Of a stretch of 64,000 nucleotides of DNA, positions 1-8,942 are shown one piece after another (within the stretch, counting starts at the first letter, position 1; each line of letters opens with the position of its first letter). The stretch covers positions 37,798 through 101,797 of the forward strand of contig NZ_JAFAGT010000057.1 in NCBI RefSeq assembly GCF_019237615.1, written 5' to 3'. The stretch comes from Roseateles sp. (GTDB lineage: Bacteria; Pseudomonadota; Gammaproteobacteria; Burkholderiales; Burkholderiaceae_C). The translations under genes and the position numbers were made by a program. Below the pieces are notes generated by a model. It was not told the origin of the DNA. It did no database searches and was given only the letters and a program-made list of their open reading frames with translations.

Positions 1-207
1 GATGCACGGCTGCTGATGCACTGGTCGCGCTCGCTGGAAGCCACCGGCAACGTGGAGGGCGCCCGCTATGTCGCGGACCGGCTGCGCGAATTCCGCAACC
101 CGACCGGCGACACCTGGTTCGCGAGCTGCGAGGAGGCCGCCTCCGCGCCGCCCATGCCGCAATGCCAGCCGGCCTCCGGCGTGCTGGACTGGCGGACGCT
201 GCGTTAG
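1..207 (+). CDS. C-terminal end of a PglL/Wzy-type O-antigen ligase or O-oligosaccharyltransferase (partial)
   Basis: The reading frame is open from base 1 to a TAG at 205-207, so only the last 68 codons are present. The tail contains [11 protein letters not shown] followed by a short WFASC segment. This resembles the cytoplasmic C-terminal region (Wzy_C_2-like) of PglL-family ligases, where an LREFRNP...FFAPC pattern is common. If so, the full protein is a polytopic inner-membrane enzyme moving lipid-linked glycan onto pilin or other proteins. The assignment rests on recalled motif similarity in a short fragment. The stop overlaps the moaC stop of the opposite strand (204-206), so the two genes converge with no spacer. 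Confidence 0.5.
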   Translation, partial: DARLLMHWSRSLEATGNVEGARYVADRLREFRNPTGDTWFASCEEAASAPPMPQCQPASGVLDWRTLR

Positions 208-686
208 CCCGCGGCGCGCCAGTCGCCGCTCTTGCCGCCCTGCTTCTCCAGCACGCGCACGTCGGCGATGACCATGCCGCGGTCCGCGGCCTTGCACATG
301 TCGTAGATGGTCAGCAGGCCGACCTGCACGGCGCACAGCGCCTCCATCTCGACGCCGGTGCGGCCCAGCGTCTCCACCTGGGCACGGCACAGCACGCGGC
401 TGCCGGCCGCGTCGAGGTCGAACTCCACCGCGACGCGCGTGATCGGCAGCGGATGGCACAGCGGCACCAGGTCGGCGCAGCGCTTGGCGCCCTGGATGGC
501 CGCGATGCGCGCCACGCCCAGCACGTCGCCCTTCTTGGCGGTGCCGCTGGCGATCAGCGCAAAGGTTTCGGGCCGCATGCGGATCTCGCCGGCGGCGACG
601 GCGATGCGGTGGGTCTCGGCCTTGGCCGACACGTCCACCATGTGGGCCTGGCCCTGGGCGTCGAAATGGGTGAGCGGGGTCGTCAT
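204..686 (-). CDS. moaC: Cyclic pyranopterin monophosphate synthase MoaC
   Basis: A 160-residue protein matching MoaC end to end. MoaC converts the MoaA product (3',8-cyclo-GTP) to cyclic pyranopterin monophosphate in molybdenum cofactor synthesis, in the cytoplasm. Visible family motifs are LCHPLPI in the middle, [11 protein letters not shown] followed by LTIYDMCKA, and the C-terminal [10 protein letters not shown] lysine-rich motif. The ATG at 684-686 gives the usual MTTPLTHFD start. An upstream in-frame TTG would add four residues without family support. It is a single gene, convergent with the partial ligase gene and divergent from the M48 protease gene. No other moa gene is in the window. 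Confidence 0.97.
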   Translation of the reverse strand: MTTPLTHFDAQGQAHMVDVSAKAETHRIAVAAGEIRMRPETFALIASGTAKKGDVLGVARIAAIQGAKRCADLVPLCHPLPITRVAVEFDLDAAGSRVLCRAQVETLGRTGVEMEALCAVQVGLLTIYDMCKAADRGMVIADVRVLEKQGGKSGDWRAAG

Positions 687-756
687 GCCTGGAAACAAAG
701 GGGCAAGCTGTTGCAGGCATCATAGGAGGCTCGCTCACGGCTCGCGCCCCTGCCCG

Positions 757-2358
757 ATGAAGAAGTCCCTGCACCGTCCCCTGCTCAGCCTGCTCGCCGC
801 GGCGACGCTGGCCCTGCCCGGCGCGCCGCTGAATGCCCAGGTCAACCTGCCGGCCCTCGGCGACTCGGTCTCGCAAGACCTGGACGTGGGCACCGAGCGG
901 CGCCTTGGCGACCAGGTCATGCGCCAGATCCGCATCGACCCCGACTACGTCCTCGACCCGCTGCTGCAGGAGTACCTGGACGGCATCTGGGACCCGCTCG
1001 TGAAGGCGGCCCGCAAGCTGGGCCAGATCGGCGACGAGACCCAGTCCCGCTTCGCCTGGGAGCCCTTCCTGGTGCGCGACAAGAGCGTCAACGCCTTCGC
1101 GCTGCCGGGCGGCTTCGTCGGCACCCACCTGGGCCTGATCGCGATGACCAGCTCGCGCGACGAGCTGGCCTCGGTGCTGGCCCACGAGCTGTCGCACATC
1201 ACCCAGCGCCACATCGCGCGCCGCATCGCTGGCGATTCGAAGAACAGCATGATCGCCATCGCCGGCCTGCTGCTGGGCGTCCTGGCCGCCTCGCGCGGCA
1301 ACATCGACATGGCCAATGCCGGCATCGTCGGCGGCCAGGCCGCGGCCACGCAGCTGTCGCTGAACTTCTCGCGCGACATGGAGCGCGAGGCCGACCGCGT
1401 CGGCTTCAACGTGATGACCGAAGCGGGCTTCGCGCCCAGCGGCATGGTCAGCATGTTCGAGCGCATGGAGCAGGCCTACCACCTGATGGACAACGGGGCC
1501 TACCCCTACCTGCGCTCCCACCCGCTGACCAGCGAGCGCATCGGCGACGCCCGCACCAAGCTCGCGCTGGAACCCTTCGTGCGTCCACGGGGGCTTGCCG
1601 AGCATGCGCTGATGGCCGCCCGCTCGCGCGTGCTGATGGACCCGCGCGTGGACGCCTGGAAGGTGCTCGAGAACTACGACGCCGGCGCCCGCACGATCAA
1701 GGAGGCTGGCGGCTACGAGCAGCTCGGCGCCCGCTACGCCGCCGCGCTGGCATCCATCAAGCTGCGCAACTTCGACCGCGCCGAGGCCTCGCTGCGCAGC
1801 GCCGAGGTGACGCTGCAGCTCATCAACCCCAGCCCCGCCGAGACCGTCGCGGCCCGCCGGCAGCTGACCTATCTGCGCGCCGAGCTGGCCGAGGCCCGCG
1901 GTCGTCCCATGGAAGGCATCGCCGCGCTGGACACGCTGCAGGGCGAGAAGTCCCGCCCCATGCTGCTGCAGCGCGTGGGCCTGGCGCTCGCGTCCGGGCC
2001 CGCGTCCACCACCGGCCCGGCGCTGCGCGAGGCGGCGGAGGCGCTGCAGACCCATGTCAGCCTGGAACCGCACGATGCGCTGGCCTGGCATGAGCTCTCG
2101 CTGGTCTGGGAAAAACTCGGCCAGCCGCTGCGCGCCGTGCGCGCCCAGGCCGAGACCCGCGCCGCGGCCGGCGACCTGAACGGCGCCATCGACCGCCTGC
2201 GCTCGGGCCTGCGCCAGTCGCGCGGGCCGGATGCCGACCAGGTCGAGGCCTCGGTCATCGACGCGCGCCTGCGCACGCTGGTCTACGAGCGCCAGTCCAT
2301 CCTGGCCGAGATGTACAAGGGCCGCTACATCCCGCCGGACGTCGAACTGCCGAACTGA
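757..2358 (+). CDS. BepA/YfgC-like periplasmic M48 metalloprotease with C-terminal TPR region
   Basis: A 533-residue exported zinc metalloprotease. MKKSLHRP and a hydrophobic run ending ...NAQ form a signal peptide, which fixes the ATG at 757; the open frame upstream is antisense to moaC. The catalytic motif AHELSHITQRH (HExxH) is followed about 65 residues later by SRDMEREADRVG, which supplies the third zinc ligand. The second half is alpha-helical with TPR-like repeats. This is the BepA/YfgC architecture: BepA helps LptD and other outer-membrane proteins assemble and degrades stalled ones. E. coli BepA is about 487 residues, so this one is slightly longer. Residues through the active site look intact. 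The assignment to the BepA group rather than another M48 lineage is by architecture. Confidence 0.88.
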   Translation: MKKSLHRPLLSLLAAATLALPGAPLNAQVNLPALGDSVSQDLDVGTERRLGDQVMRQIRIDPDYVLDPLLQEYLDGIWDPLVKAARKLGQIGDETQSRFAWEPFLVRDKSVNAFALPGGFVGTHLGLIAMTSSRDELASVLAHELSHITQRHIARRIAGDSKNSMIAIAGLLLGVLAASRGNIDMANAGIVGGQAAATQLSLNFSRDMEREADRVGFNVMTEAGFAPSGMVSMFERMEQAYHLMDNGAYPYLRSHPLTSERIGDARTKLALEPFVRPRGLAEHALMAARSRVLMDPRVDAWKVLENYDAGARTIKEAGGYEQLGARYAAALASIKLRNFDRAEASLRSAEVTLQLINPSPAETVAARRQLTYLRAELAEARGRPMEGIAALDTLQGEKSRPMLLQRVGLALASGPASTTGPALREAAEALQTHVSLEPHDALAWHELSLVWEKLGQPLRAVRAQAETRAAAGDLNGAIDRLRSGLRQSRGPDADQVEASVIDARLRTLVYERQSILAEMYKGRYIPPDVELPN

Positions 2359-2367
2359 GGCCTTCGC

Positions 2368-2724
2368 TCAGTACTGCGGGAACAGGCGCTCGATGACGGT
2401 GTCGATGACCATGCCGCACAGGCTGTAGATCAGCGAGCCGACCAGGGCCGCCCAGAAGCCCGTCACGGCCAGGCCGTCCAGCATCGAGGCGGCGGCCCAG
2501 AACATCAGCGCGTTGATGACGAACAGGAAGAGCCCCAGGCTCAGCACCGTCACCGGCAGCGTCAGCAGTACGAGGATGGGCCGCAGCAGCGTGTTCAGCA
2601 GGCCCAGCACCAGCGCCGCGATCAGCGCCGAGGTGAAGCTCTTGACGACGACGCCCGGGTAGAGGTGGGCCACCAGCAGCAGCGCCCCGGCGAGCAACAG
2701 CCAGCGAACGAGAACCTTGGTCAT
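2368..2724 (-). CDS. Phage holin family (YvlD-like) small membrane protein
   Basis: A 118-residue protein with four hydrophobic segments and a conserved middle (LNTLLRPILVLLTLPVTVLSLG) typical of the phage holin 4_2 / YvlD family of inner-membrane proteins. Despite the family name, chromosomal members are not known lysis proteins and their role is unclear. It ends 9 bp from the M48 protease stop (convergent) and is divergent from tonB. Start is the ATG at 2722-2724. No phage genes lie nearby, so a prophage remnant is unlikely. Confidence 0.85.
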   Translation of the reverse strand: MTKVLVRWLLLAGALLLVAHLYPGVVVKSFTSALIAALVLGLLNTLLRPILVLLTLPVTVLSLGLFLFVINALMFWAAASMLDGLAVTGFWAALVGSLIYSLCGMVIDTVIERLFPQY

Positions 2725-2788
2725 GGGGCGAGCATATCGGGCGCCGCCCGCCGCGGTGTCGCATGGCGGCCGCAGTTCCGCACTTTCA

Positions 2789-2807
2789 AATAGGAATCGT
2801 TCGCATT
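2789..2807 (+). promoter_or_regulatory. Fur box upstream of tonB iron-uptake genes
   Basis: The 19-mer AATAGGAATCGTTCGCATT matches the consensus-like Fur site AATGAGAATCATTCTCATT at 15 of 19 positions and keeps its dyad symmetry. It lies 40 bp before the tonB GTG start, next to a -10-like TAAGAT (2813-2818). The genes that follow are all iron-uptake functions, which supports repression by Fe-Fur. Binding has not been shown. Confidence 0.75.
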
Positions 2808-2846
2808 CGTGTTAAGATTTTTCCGAATCGAACCCCCTCCCTGCCC

Positions 2847-3596
2847 GTGAAGCCGCTCGCCTTTGTCGCCCCCACCGCGGTTGCCGCACCGTCCCGGCTG
2901 GCCGTGTCGCACGTGGCGCAGCCGCGGCCCGGCTATGCCGAGCTGTCGCAGCCGCCACGCAGCCGCCGACTGCTGCTGGTGGGCATCGCCGCGCTGCACC
3001 TGCTGGGCTTCTGGGCCCTGAGCCAGATGCAGGACATGCGCCGCGCGGTGGCCCGCGTGGCGCCGGTGGTGGTGCGCCTGATCGCACCGGCCGAGCCACC
3101 CAAGCCGCTGCCTCCGCCTCCTGTGGCCATGCCGGAGCTCAAGGTCCCGGCCACGACGCTGATCGAGCCGCCGCTGATCGCCATCGCCGTGGCGCCCGCG
3201 CCGTCGCCCGTCGTCGCGGCCCTGCCGCCGCCCCCGCCGGTGGTCGCCGTGCCCGTGCAGGCGGCACCCGCGCCCGTCGTCCAGGTCGCGCCGCCGCCGG
3301 CGCCGCGGATCAAGCAGATCCCGGCCAGCGCCGTGCGCTACCTGAGGGAGCCGCGCATGACGGTGCCGCTGATGTCCAAGCGCCTGCGCGAATCGGGCGT
3401 CGTGCACCTGCGCGTCGTCGTCGACGCGCGCGGCCAGCCGCGCGAGATCACGCTGGCGAAATCCTCCGGCTTCGCCCGGCTGGACGAGCAGGCGCTGCTG
3501 GACATGCGCAGCGCCCGCTTCGCGCCGTACATGGAAAACGGCCAGCCCGTCGAGTGGGAGGTCATCGCGCCGATGTCCTACGAAGTCGACCGCTGA
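2847..3596 (+). CDS. tonB: Energy transducer TonB
   Basis: A 249-residue protein with TonB layout: a short cytoplasmic N-terminus, one membrane anchor (LLLVGIAALHLLGFWAL), a long Pro/Ala/Val spacer with PPPPP-type runs crossing the periplasm, and a C-terminal TonB domain (GVVHLRVVVDARGQ... through the final YEVDR). With ExbB/ExbD (not in this window) it passes proton-motive energy to outer-membrane receptors. I chose the GTG at 2847 because the longer open frame starting near 2763 would translate through the Fur box and promoter. It precedes the siderophore receptor by 94 bp and probably shares its iron-regulated transcript. Confidence 0.9.
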   Translation: MKPLAFVAPTAVAAPSRLAVSHVAQPRPGYAELSQPPRSRRLLLVGIAALHLLGFWALSQMQDMRRAVARVAPVVVRLIAPAEPPKPLPPPPVAMPELKVPATTLIEPPLIAIAVAPAPSPVVAALPPPPPVVAVPVQAAPAPVVQVAPPPAPRIKQIPASAVRYLREPRMTVPLMSKRLRESGVVHLRVVVDARGQPREITLAKSSGFARLDEQALLDMRSARFAPYMENGQPVEWEVIAPMSYEVDR

Positions 3597-3690
3597 CCCC
3601 CCGCCCTTTCCCCCGAGTAGCCATGCCGTGGACGCGCCGGACGCCGTCGTGGGCAAAGCCATGCCCATTCACGATCCATCGGAGTAATCC

Positions 3691-5949
3691 ATGTCCCGCA
3701 AGAACAAGAAATCCCTTCAGCTGACGGCCCCGGCCCTGCTGCCCCTGGGCGCGCTGGCCGCCGGCTTCGGCTTCGCCGCGGCCGCGCTGGCGCAGACCGC
3801 CCCCGCACAGCAGCCACCCGCCAAGGAAGAGAGCGTGCTGCCCACGGTGCGCGCCAGGGCCAGCGCCGAGGCGCAGGGCAAGGACGACTACCAGACCACC
3901 GAGACCCGCATCGGCAAGGGCAAGCAGGACATCCGCGACATCCCGCAGTCCGTCACCGTGCTGACCGAGAAGCTGATCGACGACGCCAAGCTGGAGACGC
4001 TCAAGCAGGCGCTGCATTACACGGCCGGCATCACGTTCGCCGCGACCGAGAACGGCACCGACCAGGACATCCGCATGCGCGGCTTCCCCGTGGCGACGAC
4101 CGGCGACCTGCTGATCGACGGCATGAAGGACCCCTCGCAGTACGACCGCGACAGCTTCAACTACGACCGCATCGAGGTGATGCGCGGCTCGGCCTCCATG
4201 CTGTTCGGCCGCGGCTCCACGGGCGGCGTCATCAACCAGGTCAACAAGAAGCCGCAGCTGGTCGACCTCACCGAGGTGGTGACCACGCTGGGTTCCGGCG
4301 AGGCGCTGCGCAGCACGGTCGACTTCAACAAGCGCCTGGGTGAGGACGCCGCCGTGCGCATCAACGCCATGTTCAACGCCGCCGACAACGGCGGCGCGCG
4401 CATCGACAAGCGCGGCATCGCGCCCACCATCAGCTGGGGCATGGACAGCGACGACCAGTTCACGCTGGGACTGTTCTACCTGGACGTGGACAACCGGCCC
4501 ATGTCCAGCCTGCGCTATCTCGACGGCAGCGTGGCGGCGGCGATAGACCCGGGCAACTTCTACGGCACCGCCAGCGACTATCTGCGCGGCCGCGCCTTCT
4601 ACGGCACCGGCTCCTGGACGCACCGCTTCAACGGCGGCGGCGAGCTGCGCACGCAGTTCCGCAAGGGCAACTACAAGCGCGACTCCTGGGGCACCACGGC
4701 CGTGTTCCCGACCGGCATGACGGCGGCCGCGCTCAGCCCGACGACGGTGCTCTCGACGCTGGGCCTGTCGCCGCGCAAGGACGACATCGACGGCAGCTAC
4801 GTCCAGAGCGACTACAGCAACACGTTCCAAGGCCTGGGCCTGCGCCACGAGGTGCTGGCCGGCGTGGACTTCGCCGACGAGCGCGCCAACCGCTTCGGCG
4901 CCTGGGGCACGGTGGGTACCAACTACAACAAGGGCACGGTCGTCGTGGGCCAGCCCAACAACGGCCGCGTCACCGCGGCGCTGCCGGTCTACCGCAAGAC
5001 CAGCGACTACGCCGGCCAGTCCTTCGGTGCCTACGCGCAGGATCTGGTCGCGCTGACGCCGCAGTGGAAGCTGCTGGGCGGGCTGCGCTGGGACCGCGTC
5101 AAGGCCGACATGACCAACGTGACCTACGCCAACAGCGGCACCGACCAGTCCAATGGCAGCACGCCCAGCCGGCTGTCCTACCCGTCGTTGTGGAGCGGGC
5201 GCGCCGGCCTGCTGTTCCAGCCCACGGCGAGCCAGTCCTACCACCTGTCCTGGGGCACGTCCTTCAACACCTCGGCCGACACCTACCAGTACACGACGCA
5301 GCAGACCGCCGACGTGCCGGCGGAGAAGAGCCGCAACATCGAGCTGGGTGCCAAGCTGGACTGGCTGGACGGCCGGCTCTCGACGCGCGCCGCGCTGTTC
5401 CGCACCGAGAAGTACAACGAGCGCACGACCGACTCGGACTTCGCCGGCACCTACCCCGTGCTGAGCGGCAAGCGCCACTCGCAGGGCCTGGAGTTCGACG
5501 TCGTCGGCCGCATCACGCCGGAGCTGGAGATCTACCTCTCCTACTCCTACCTGCACAAGGCCGTCATCGACAAGGTCGGCACCGCCGTCACGCCGACCGG
5601 CGGCTACACGACGCTGGTCGGCGCGCCGGTGGGCCTGTCGCCCAAGCACACCGGGGCGGCCTGGCTGAGCTACCAGTTCACGCCCAAGCTGCGCATCGCC
5701 GCCGGCGCGCGCGGCGCGTCGGTCAACCATCCGCTGCTGGGCGGCACCGCGGCGGCGTCCAAGACCGCCAGGGCGCCGGGCTACGTGGCTTATGACACGA
5801 TGGCCGAGTACGCCCTCAACGCCGACCTCTTCCTGCAGTTCAACATCAACAACCTGGGCAACAAGCTCTACGGCGACCAGCTCTACCCCGGCTTCTACAC
5901 GCCGGGCGAGGGCCGCACGCTGAAGACCACGCTGGGCATGCGCTTCTAG
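3691..5949 (+). CDS. TonB-dependent siderophore receptor, Fiu/catecholate type
   Basis: A 752-residue outer-membrane receptor. It has a signal peptide ending near ...ALAQ, an N-terminal plug domain ([15 protein letters not shown], then IRMRGF, then [23 protein letters not shown]), and a long beta-barrel ending in a terminal phenylalanine (LGMRF), as outer-membrane proteins do. The plug motifs are those of the TonB-siderophore receptor family, and Fiu-like catecholate receptors pair with PiuC and TonB exactly as here. The likely substrate is a ferric mono- or dihydroxybenzoyl catecholate, which is inference from family and neighbours. GGAG at 3681-3684 gives a good ribosome site 6 bp before the ATG. 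Confidence 0.93.
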   Translation: MSRKNKKSLQLTAPALLPLGALAAGFGFAAAALAQTAPAQQPPAKEESVLPTVRARASAEAQGKDDYQTTETRIGKGKQDIRDIPQSVTVLTEKLIDDAKLETLKQALHYTAGITFAATENGTDQDIRMRGFPVATTGDLLIDGMKDPSQYDRDSFNYDRIEVMRGSASMLFGRGSTGGVINQVNKKPQLVDLTEVVTTLGSGEALRSTVDFNKRLGEDAAVRINAMFNAADNGGARIDKRGIAPTISWGMDSDDQFTLGLFYLDVDNRPMSSLRYLDGSVAAAIDPGNFYGTASDYLRGRAFYGTGSWTHRFNGGGELRTQFRKGNYKRDSWGTTAVFPTGMTAAALSPTTVLSTLGLSPRKDDIDGSYVQSDYSNTFQGLGLRHEVLAGVDFADERANRFGAWGTVGTNYNKGTVVVGQPNNGRVTAALPVYRKTSDYAGQSFGAYAQDLVALTPQWKLLGGLRWDRVKADMTNVTYANSGTDQSNGSTPSRLSYPSLWSGRAGLLFQPTASQSYHLSWGTSFNTSADTYQYTTQQTADVPAEKSRNIELGAKLDWLDGRLSTRAALFRTEKYNERTTDSDFAGTYPVLSGKRHSQGLEFDVVGRITPELEIYLSYSYLHKAVIDKVGTAVTPTGGYTTLVGAPVGLSPKHTGAAWLSYQFTPKLRIAAGARGASVNHPLLGGTAAASKTARAPGYVAYDTMAEYALNADLFLQFNINNLGNKLYGDQLYPGFYTPGEGRTLKTTLGMRF

Positions 5950-5966
5950 GCCCGGGGAGCAACGCC

Positions 5967-6653
5967 ATGCTGCTGCACGTTCCGCAAGTCCTCACGCCCG
6001 ACGAACTGCGCCGGGCCCGGGCCATCCTGGCCAAGGCGCCCTGGGGCGACGGCCGCATGACGGCCGGCTCCCAGTCGGCGGTGGCCAAGAACAACCAGCA
6101 GCTGCCCGAGACCTGCGAGGCGACGCTGCAGCTGCAGGCGCTGGTGCTGCCGGCGCTGCAGCGCCATCCGCTGTTCTTCTCGGCCGCGCTGCCCAAGGTG
6201 ATCTCGCCGCCGCTGTTCAACCGCTACGGCGGCACGGCAAACAGCTTCGGCAACCATGTGGACAGCGCCGTGCGCTATCTGCGCGATGGCCAGGGGCGCG
6301 TGCGCACCGACGTGTCCTGCACCCTCTTCCTCGCCGACCCCGGCGAGTACGAGGGCGGCGAGCTGACGATGGAGGACACCTTCGGCCAGCAGCGCGTCAA
6401 GCTGCCGGCCGGCGACCTCATCCTCTATCCCGGCCACAGCGTGCACCGCGTCGAGCCGGTCACGCGCGGCCACCGCCTGGCCAGCTACTTCTGGGTGCAG
6501 AGCATGGTGCGCAGCGCCGAACACCGCCGGCTGCTGTTCGACATGGACGCCCATTTGATGAGCCTGCGCAGCCGGCTTGGCGAGGGCGACCCCGCCGTCA
6601 TCGGCCTGACCGGCACGTATCACAACCTGCTGCGCATGTGGCTGGATTGCTGA
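5967..6653 (+). CDS. PiuC/YbiX-type PKHD Fe(II)/2-oxoglutarate dioxygenase
   Basis: A 228-residue cytoplasmic enzyme of the PKHD hydroxylase family. The iron triad is visible: H97 and D99 (NHVDSAVR) and H160 ([11 protein letters not shown]), with R170 placed to bind 2-oxoglutarate. PiuC/YbiX genes almost always sit beside catecholate siderophore receptors and are iron-repressed; their substrate is not established. It starts 17 bp after the receptor stop, behind GGGGAG, and so is very probably in the same operon. Length and motifs look complete. Confidence 0.93.
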   Translation: MLLHVPQVLTPDELRRARAILAKAPWGDGRMTAGSQSAVAKNNQQLPETCEATLQLQALVLPALQRHPLFFSAALPKVISPPLFNRYGGTANSFGNHVDSAVRYLRDGQGRVRTDVSCTLFLADPGEYEGGELTMEDTFGQQRVKLPAGDLILYPGHSVHRVEPVTRGHRLASYFWVQSMVRSAEHRRLLFDMDAHLMSLRSRLGEGDPAVIGLTGTYHNLLRMWLDC

Positions 6654-6688
6654 TCCTTTCACTTTCATTCACCCCCAAGGAGAACACC

Positions 6689-6976
6689 ATGCAACGTCTC
6701 ATCGCCGGCGCCCTGCTTGCCCTCGGCGTCACCGCCGCCTTCGCCCACGGCAACGTCTCCTGCCCCGCCATGCCCAAGGAAGAGAAGAGGCCGCAGATGG
6801 AGCTGCAGAAGAAGCTCGAGGGCGAGGGCTGGAAGGTGCGCCAGGTGAAGAACTTCAACGGCTGCTACGAGGTCTACGGCTTCGACGGCCAGGGCAAGAA
6901 GGCCGAGGCCTTCTTCAACCCCAAGACCTTCGAGCGCGTCCATCCCGAGGGCGAGTCGCCGGCCGAGAAGAAGTAA
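6689..6976 (+). CDS. PepSY-like small secreted protein
   Basis: A 95-residue protein with a clean signal peptide (MQRLIAGALLALGVTAAFA, then H) and a short domain with EGEGWKVRQVKNFNGCYEVYG, resembling the PepSY-like fold often found in metal-uptake operons. The ATG at 6689 is preceded by AAGGAG (6677-6682). An upstream in-frame start would add 17 residues ahead of the signal peptide and lacks a ribosome site. Two cysteines (one after NVS, one in NGCYE) could form a disulfide. It is encoded between piuC and the cytochrome b gene, so a role in heme or redox steps of iron release is plausible but unproven. Confidence 0.75.
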   Translation: MQRLIAGALLALGVTAAFAHGNVSCPAMPKEEKRPQMELQKKLEGEGWKVRQVKNFNGCYEVYGFDGQGKKAEAFFNPKTFERVHPEGESPAEKK

Positions 6977-6985
6977 GCCAGCGGC

Positions 6986-7531
6986 ATGCGCATCCGCGTC
7001 TGGGACCGCATCGTCCGCACGCTGCACTGGACGCTGGCCGGCGCCGTCGCGACGGCCTGGATCAGCGGTCACTGGCCGCCCGGCGACTTCGACGCGGTGC
7101 ACCACACCGCCGGCTATGTCGCGCTCGCGGCCGTCGCGATGCGCCTGGCCTGGGGCTTCGCCGGCAGCCGCCATGCGCGCCTCGCGCAGTTCCTGCGCGG
7201 GCCGCGCGCGGTGCTGGCCTATGCGCGCGCGCTGCGTGCCGGCCACGAGCCGCGCTACATCGGCCACAACCCGCTGGGCGGCTGGATGGCGCTGACGCTG
7301 TGGCTGTGCGCGGCCGCCGTGGCCGCCACCGGCTGGCTCTACACGACCGAATGGCTCTGGGGTTATGCATGGCTCGAGCAGCTGCACGCGGCCCTGGGCT
7401 GGCTCATTGCGGCCCTGGTCGGTGCGCATCTGGGCGGCGTCGTCGCGACCAGCTGGCGGCATCGCGAGAACCTCGCCGCCGCGATGCTCAGCGGCATGAA
7501 GCGCGGCCCCGCAGGCGGCGACGTCGATTGA
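6986..7531 (+). CDS. Cytochrome b561-type membrane protein (cytochrome b/b6 domain)
   Basis: A 181-residue protein with four predicted membrane helices and histidines in helices (RTLHWTLAG, VHHTAGYVAL, EQLHAALGW, VGAHLGGVV) placed to bind two b-type hemes. This is the small cytochrome b561 / Ni,Fe-hydrogenase cytochrome b-like family, which moves electrons across the inner membrane. It starts 9 bp after the PepSY gene and is the last gene of the iron-uptake set. A role in reducing ferric iron released from the siderophore fits the context but is inference. Confidence 0.85.
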   Translation: MRIRVWDRIVRTLHWTLAGAVATAWISGHWPPGDFDAVHHTAGYVALAAVAMRLAWGFAGSRHARLAQFLRGPRAVLAYARALRAGHEPRYIGHNPLGGWMALTLWLCAAAVAATGWLYTTEWLWGYAWLEQLHAALGWLIAALVGAHLGGVVATSWRHRENLAAAMLSGMKRGPAGGDVD

Positions 7532-7832
7532 GCGCCGCAGTCTCGGACAGCCCCAGGCAGGCCCGCTCGCGCCTCGCGGGACGGGCTGCGGGCCTGAGGG
7601 TGCACCGCTCAACGCAGGCCGCGAGAAGGCCCGAGTGATGCGGCCCCGCGACAAGCAAGGCCTCAAAGGGCCCATTTCATGGGCTATTGCGGGTCATCCC
7701 CTCTATGAAAGCCTTCTCTTCCCCTAGGGAGCGCAGTACCATCGCCGCCGCAGGGTGCTAGAGAGTATTGAAGGCTTACGCGGCCTTCACCCAGGCCCGG
7801 CACATCAACAACCTTTGATGGAGTGAATCGAC
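7532..7832. other. Non-coding gap before the H1/SWIB gene
   Basis: No supported gene is present. I see two short inverted repeats, GCCCA/TGGGC near 7670 and TGAAGGC (7769-7775) with GCCTTCA (7783-7789), but neither is followed by a T-run. A GGAG lies nine bases before the ATG at 7833. No promoter can be assigned with confidence. Confidence 0.6.
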
Positions 7833-8255
7833 ATGGCAACTGCGAAGAAGGCCGCGCCCGCGAAGAAGGCGACGGCGCCGGCCAAGAAGGCCCCGGCGAA
7901 GAAGGCGGCAGCGCCCGCTGCGAAGAAGGCGGCGGCACCGGCCAAGAAGGCCGCCCCCGCGAAGAAGGCGGCCCCGGCCAAGAAGGCCGCGGCACCCGCC
8001 AAGAAGCGCACGCCCAACGCCGCCTTCATGAAGGCACTGACCCCCAGCGCCGCCCTCGCGGCCATCGTCGGCGCGGCCCCGCTGCCGCGCACCGACGTGA
8101 CCAAGAAGGTCTGGGAGTACATCAAGAAGAACAAGCTGCAGGACGAGCTGCAGAAGCGCGTCATCAACGCCGACGCCAAGCTGAAGGAAATCTTCGGCAA
8201 GGCCAAGGCCGACATGTTTGAGATGACCAAGCTGATCAACAGCCACCTGAAGTGA
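7833..8255 (+). CDS. Histone H1-like AKKA-repeat tail fused to a SWIB/MDM2 domain
   Basis: A 140-residue protein in two parts. Residues 1 to about 60 are almost only Lys, Ala and Pro in AKKA/PAKKA repeats, like the C-terminal tail of eukaryotic histone H1 and bacterial Hc1/AlgR3-like proteins. Such tails bind DNA without sequence preference. Residues 63-139 (TPNAAFMKALTPS... to the end) form a SWIB domain, with the characteristic KKVWEYIKKNKLQD core. SWIB-histone H1 fusions occur in several Burkholderiales and chlamydiae. The probable role is nucleoid compaction or chromatin-like regulation. It is monocistronic and followed by a strong terminator. Confidence 0.9.
   Translation: MATAKKAAPAKKATAPAKKAPAKKAAAPAAKKAAAPAKKAAPAKKAAPAKKAAAPAKKRTPNAAFMKALTPSAALAAIVGAAPLPRTDVTKKVWEYIKKNKLQDELQKRVINADAKLKEIFGKAKADMFEMTKLINSHLK
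7842..8006 (+). repeat. Imperfect AAGAAGGC-type repeats coding for the AKKA tail
   Basis: The stretch encodes residues 4-58 of the H1/SWIB protein with many copies of gcc-aag-aag-gcc-type units. Such tracts can expand or contract by slippage or recombination, so tail length may vary between strains. Confidence 0.8.
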
Positions 8256-8285
8256 TGCGGCGCCGCGCCAGCGGCCCGTGAAACC

Positions 8286-8312
8286 AAGCCCGGCACTGCC
8301 GGGCTTTTTTTT
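8286..8312 (+). terminator. Intrinsic terminator after the H1/SWIB gene
   Basis: AGCCCGGC (8287-8294) pairs with GCCGGGCT (8298-8305) around an ACT loop and is followed by eight T residues (8305-8312). It lies 31 bp after the stop and points in the gene's direction. Confidence 0.93.
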
Positions 8313-8340
8313 CGGCCGCGGCGGGCGGCGCGTCGCCCGC

Positions 8341-8733
8341 TCAGGCCATGAGCTCGTGCAGCGCCGCCTGCAGCCGCGGCACGTCGATGGGCTTGAGCCA
8401 GTAGTCGTGGAAGCCCGCCTCGCGCGCGGCGCGCACGACGCTGCCGGGATCGTCGGCCGACAACGCCACCCAGCGCACGTCCCTGAGCGCCGCGTCCAGG
8501 CTGCCATCGGCGCGCGCCCGGGCGATCAGATCCAGCCCCGTCATGTCCGGCAGGTTCATGTCGACGAGCACCAGGCTGGGCCGGCTCTCGGCCAGCGCCG
8601 CCAGCGCCTCGGCGCCGGTCTCGGCGCAGCGCAGCTCCCAGCCCGGCATCAGCCGGAACACCTCCTCCATCAGGATGAGGTGGATGCGGTCGTCTTCGAC
8701 ATAGAGCACCAGCGGCGGGGCGCGATCGGGCAT
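8341..8733 (-). CDS. Single-domain response regulator (receiver only)
   Basis: A 130-residue stand-alone REC domain. The acidic pair (E13, D14, D15 in YVEDDR), phosphoacceptor D58 (LVLVDMNLPDMTG), switch serine S92 and lysine K114 (YWLKPID) are all present, so it should be phosphorylated by a histidine kinase. There is no output domain, so it may act by protein contact or as a phosphate relay, like CheY/DivK-type proteins. I chose the ATG at 8731-8733. The open frame extends 37 codons upstream, but that segment is unlike receiver proteins. The partner kinase is not in the window. Confidence 0.88.
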   Translation of the reverse strand: MPDRAPPLVLYVEDDRIHLILMEEVFRLMPGWELRCAETGAEALAALAESRPSLVLVDMNLPDMTGLDLIARARADGSLDAALRDVRWVALSADDPGSVVRAAREAGFHDYWLKPIDVPRLQAALHELMA

Positions 8734-8840
8734 GGCGGATTCGGGGGCGGCGGCGGGAAGCGGTCGGCACGATAGCAGCAATGCCGGGCCGGCCGGTGCC
8801 GGGCCGCGACAAAGGTTTTCGGCCTTTTGCGTGATTTTTC

Positions 8841-8942
8841 TCACCCGCGGCTCACCCCTGCTTCGCGGGGGGCGGGGCGGGTGAAGACCCTGGTCATCCC
8901 TAACAATCAGTTCATGCGCCCTGGTTCGGGCGCGTTTTTTTT
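8841..8942 (+). promoter_or_regulatory. Structured leader ending in an intrinsic terminator, directly ahead of the PEP-CTERM gene
   Basis: TCACCCGC (8841-8848) pairs with GCGGGTGA (8877-8884) and encloses a second stem (CCCC...GC / GC...GGGG, 8855-8870). Then GCGCCC (8916-8921) pairs with GGGCGC (8928-8933), followed one base later by eight T residues (8935-8942). The T-run ends only 12 bases before the ATG at 8955. The upstream plus-strand gene already has its own terminator at 8312, so this is either a small terminated RNA or an attenuator of the next gene. Confidence 0.55.

Noticed and set aside
2368..2724. Holin family protein as evidence for a prophage
   Set aside because: YvlD-type holin-family proteins are common chromosomal genes; no lysis, capsid or integrase gene is nearby.
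3562..5730. A 722-codon open frame antisense to the siderophore receptor
   Set aside because: Compositionally biased shadow; the plus strand has signal peptide, plug motifs and terminal Phe.
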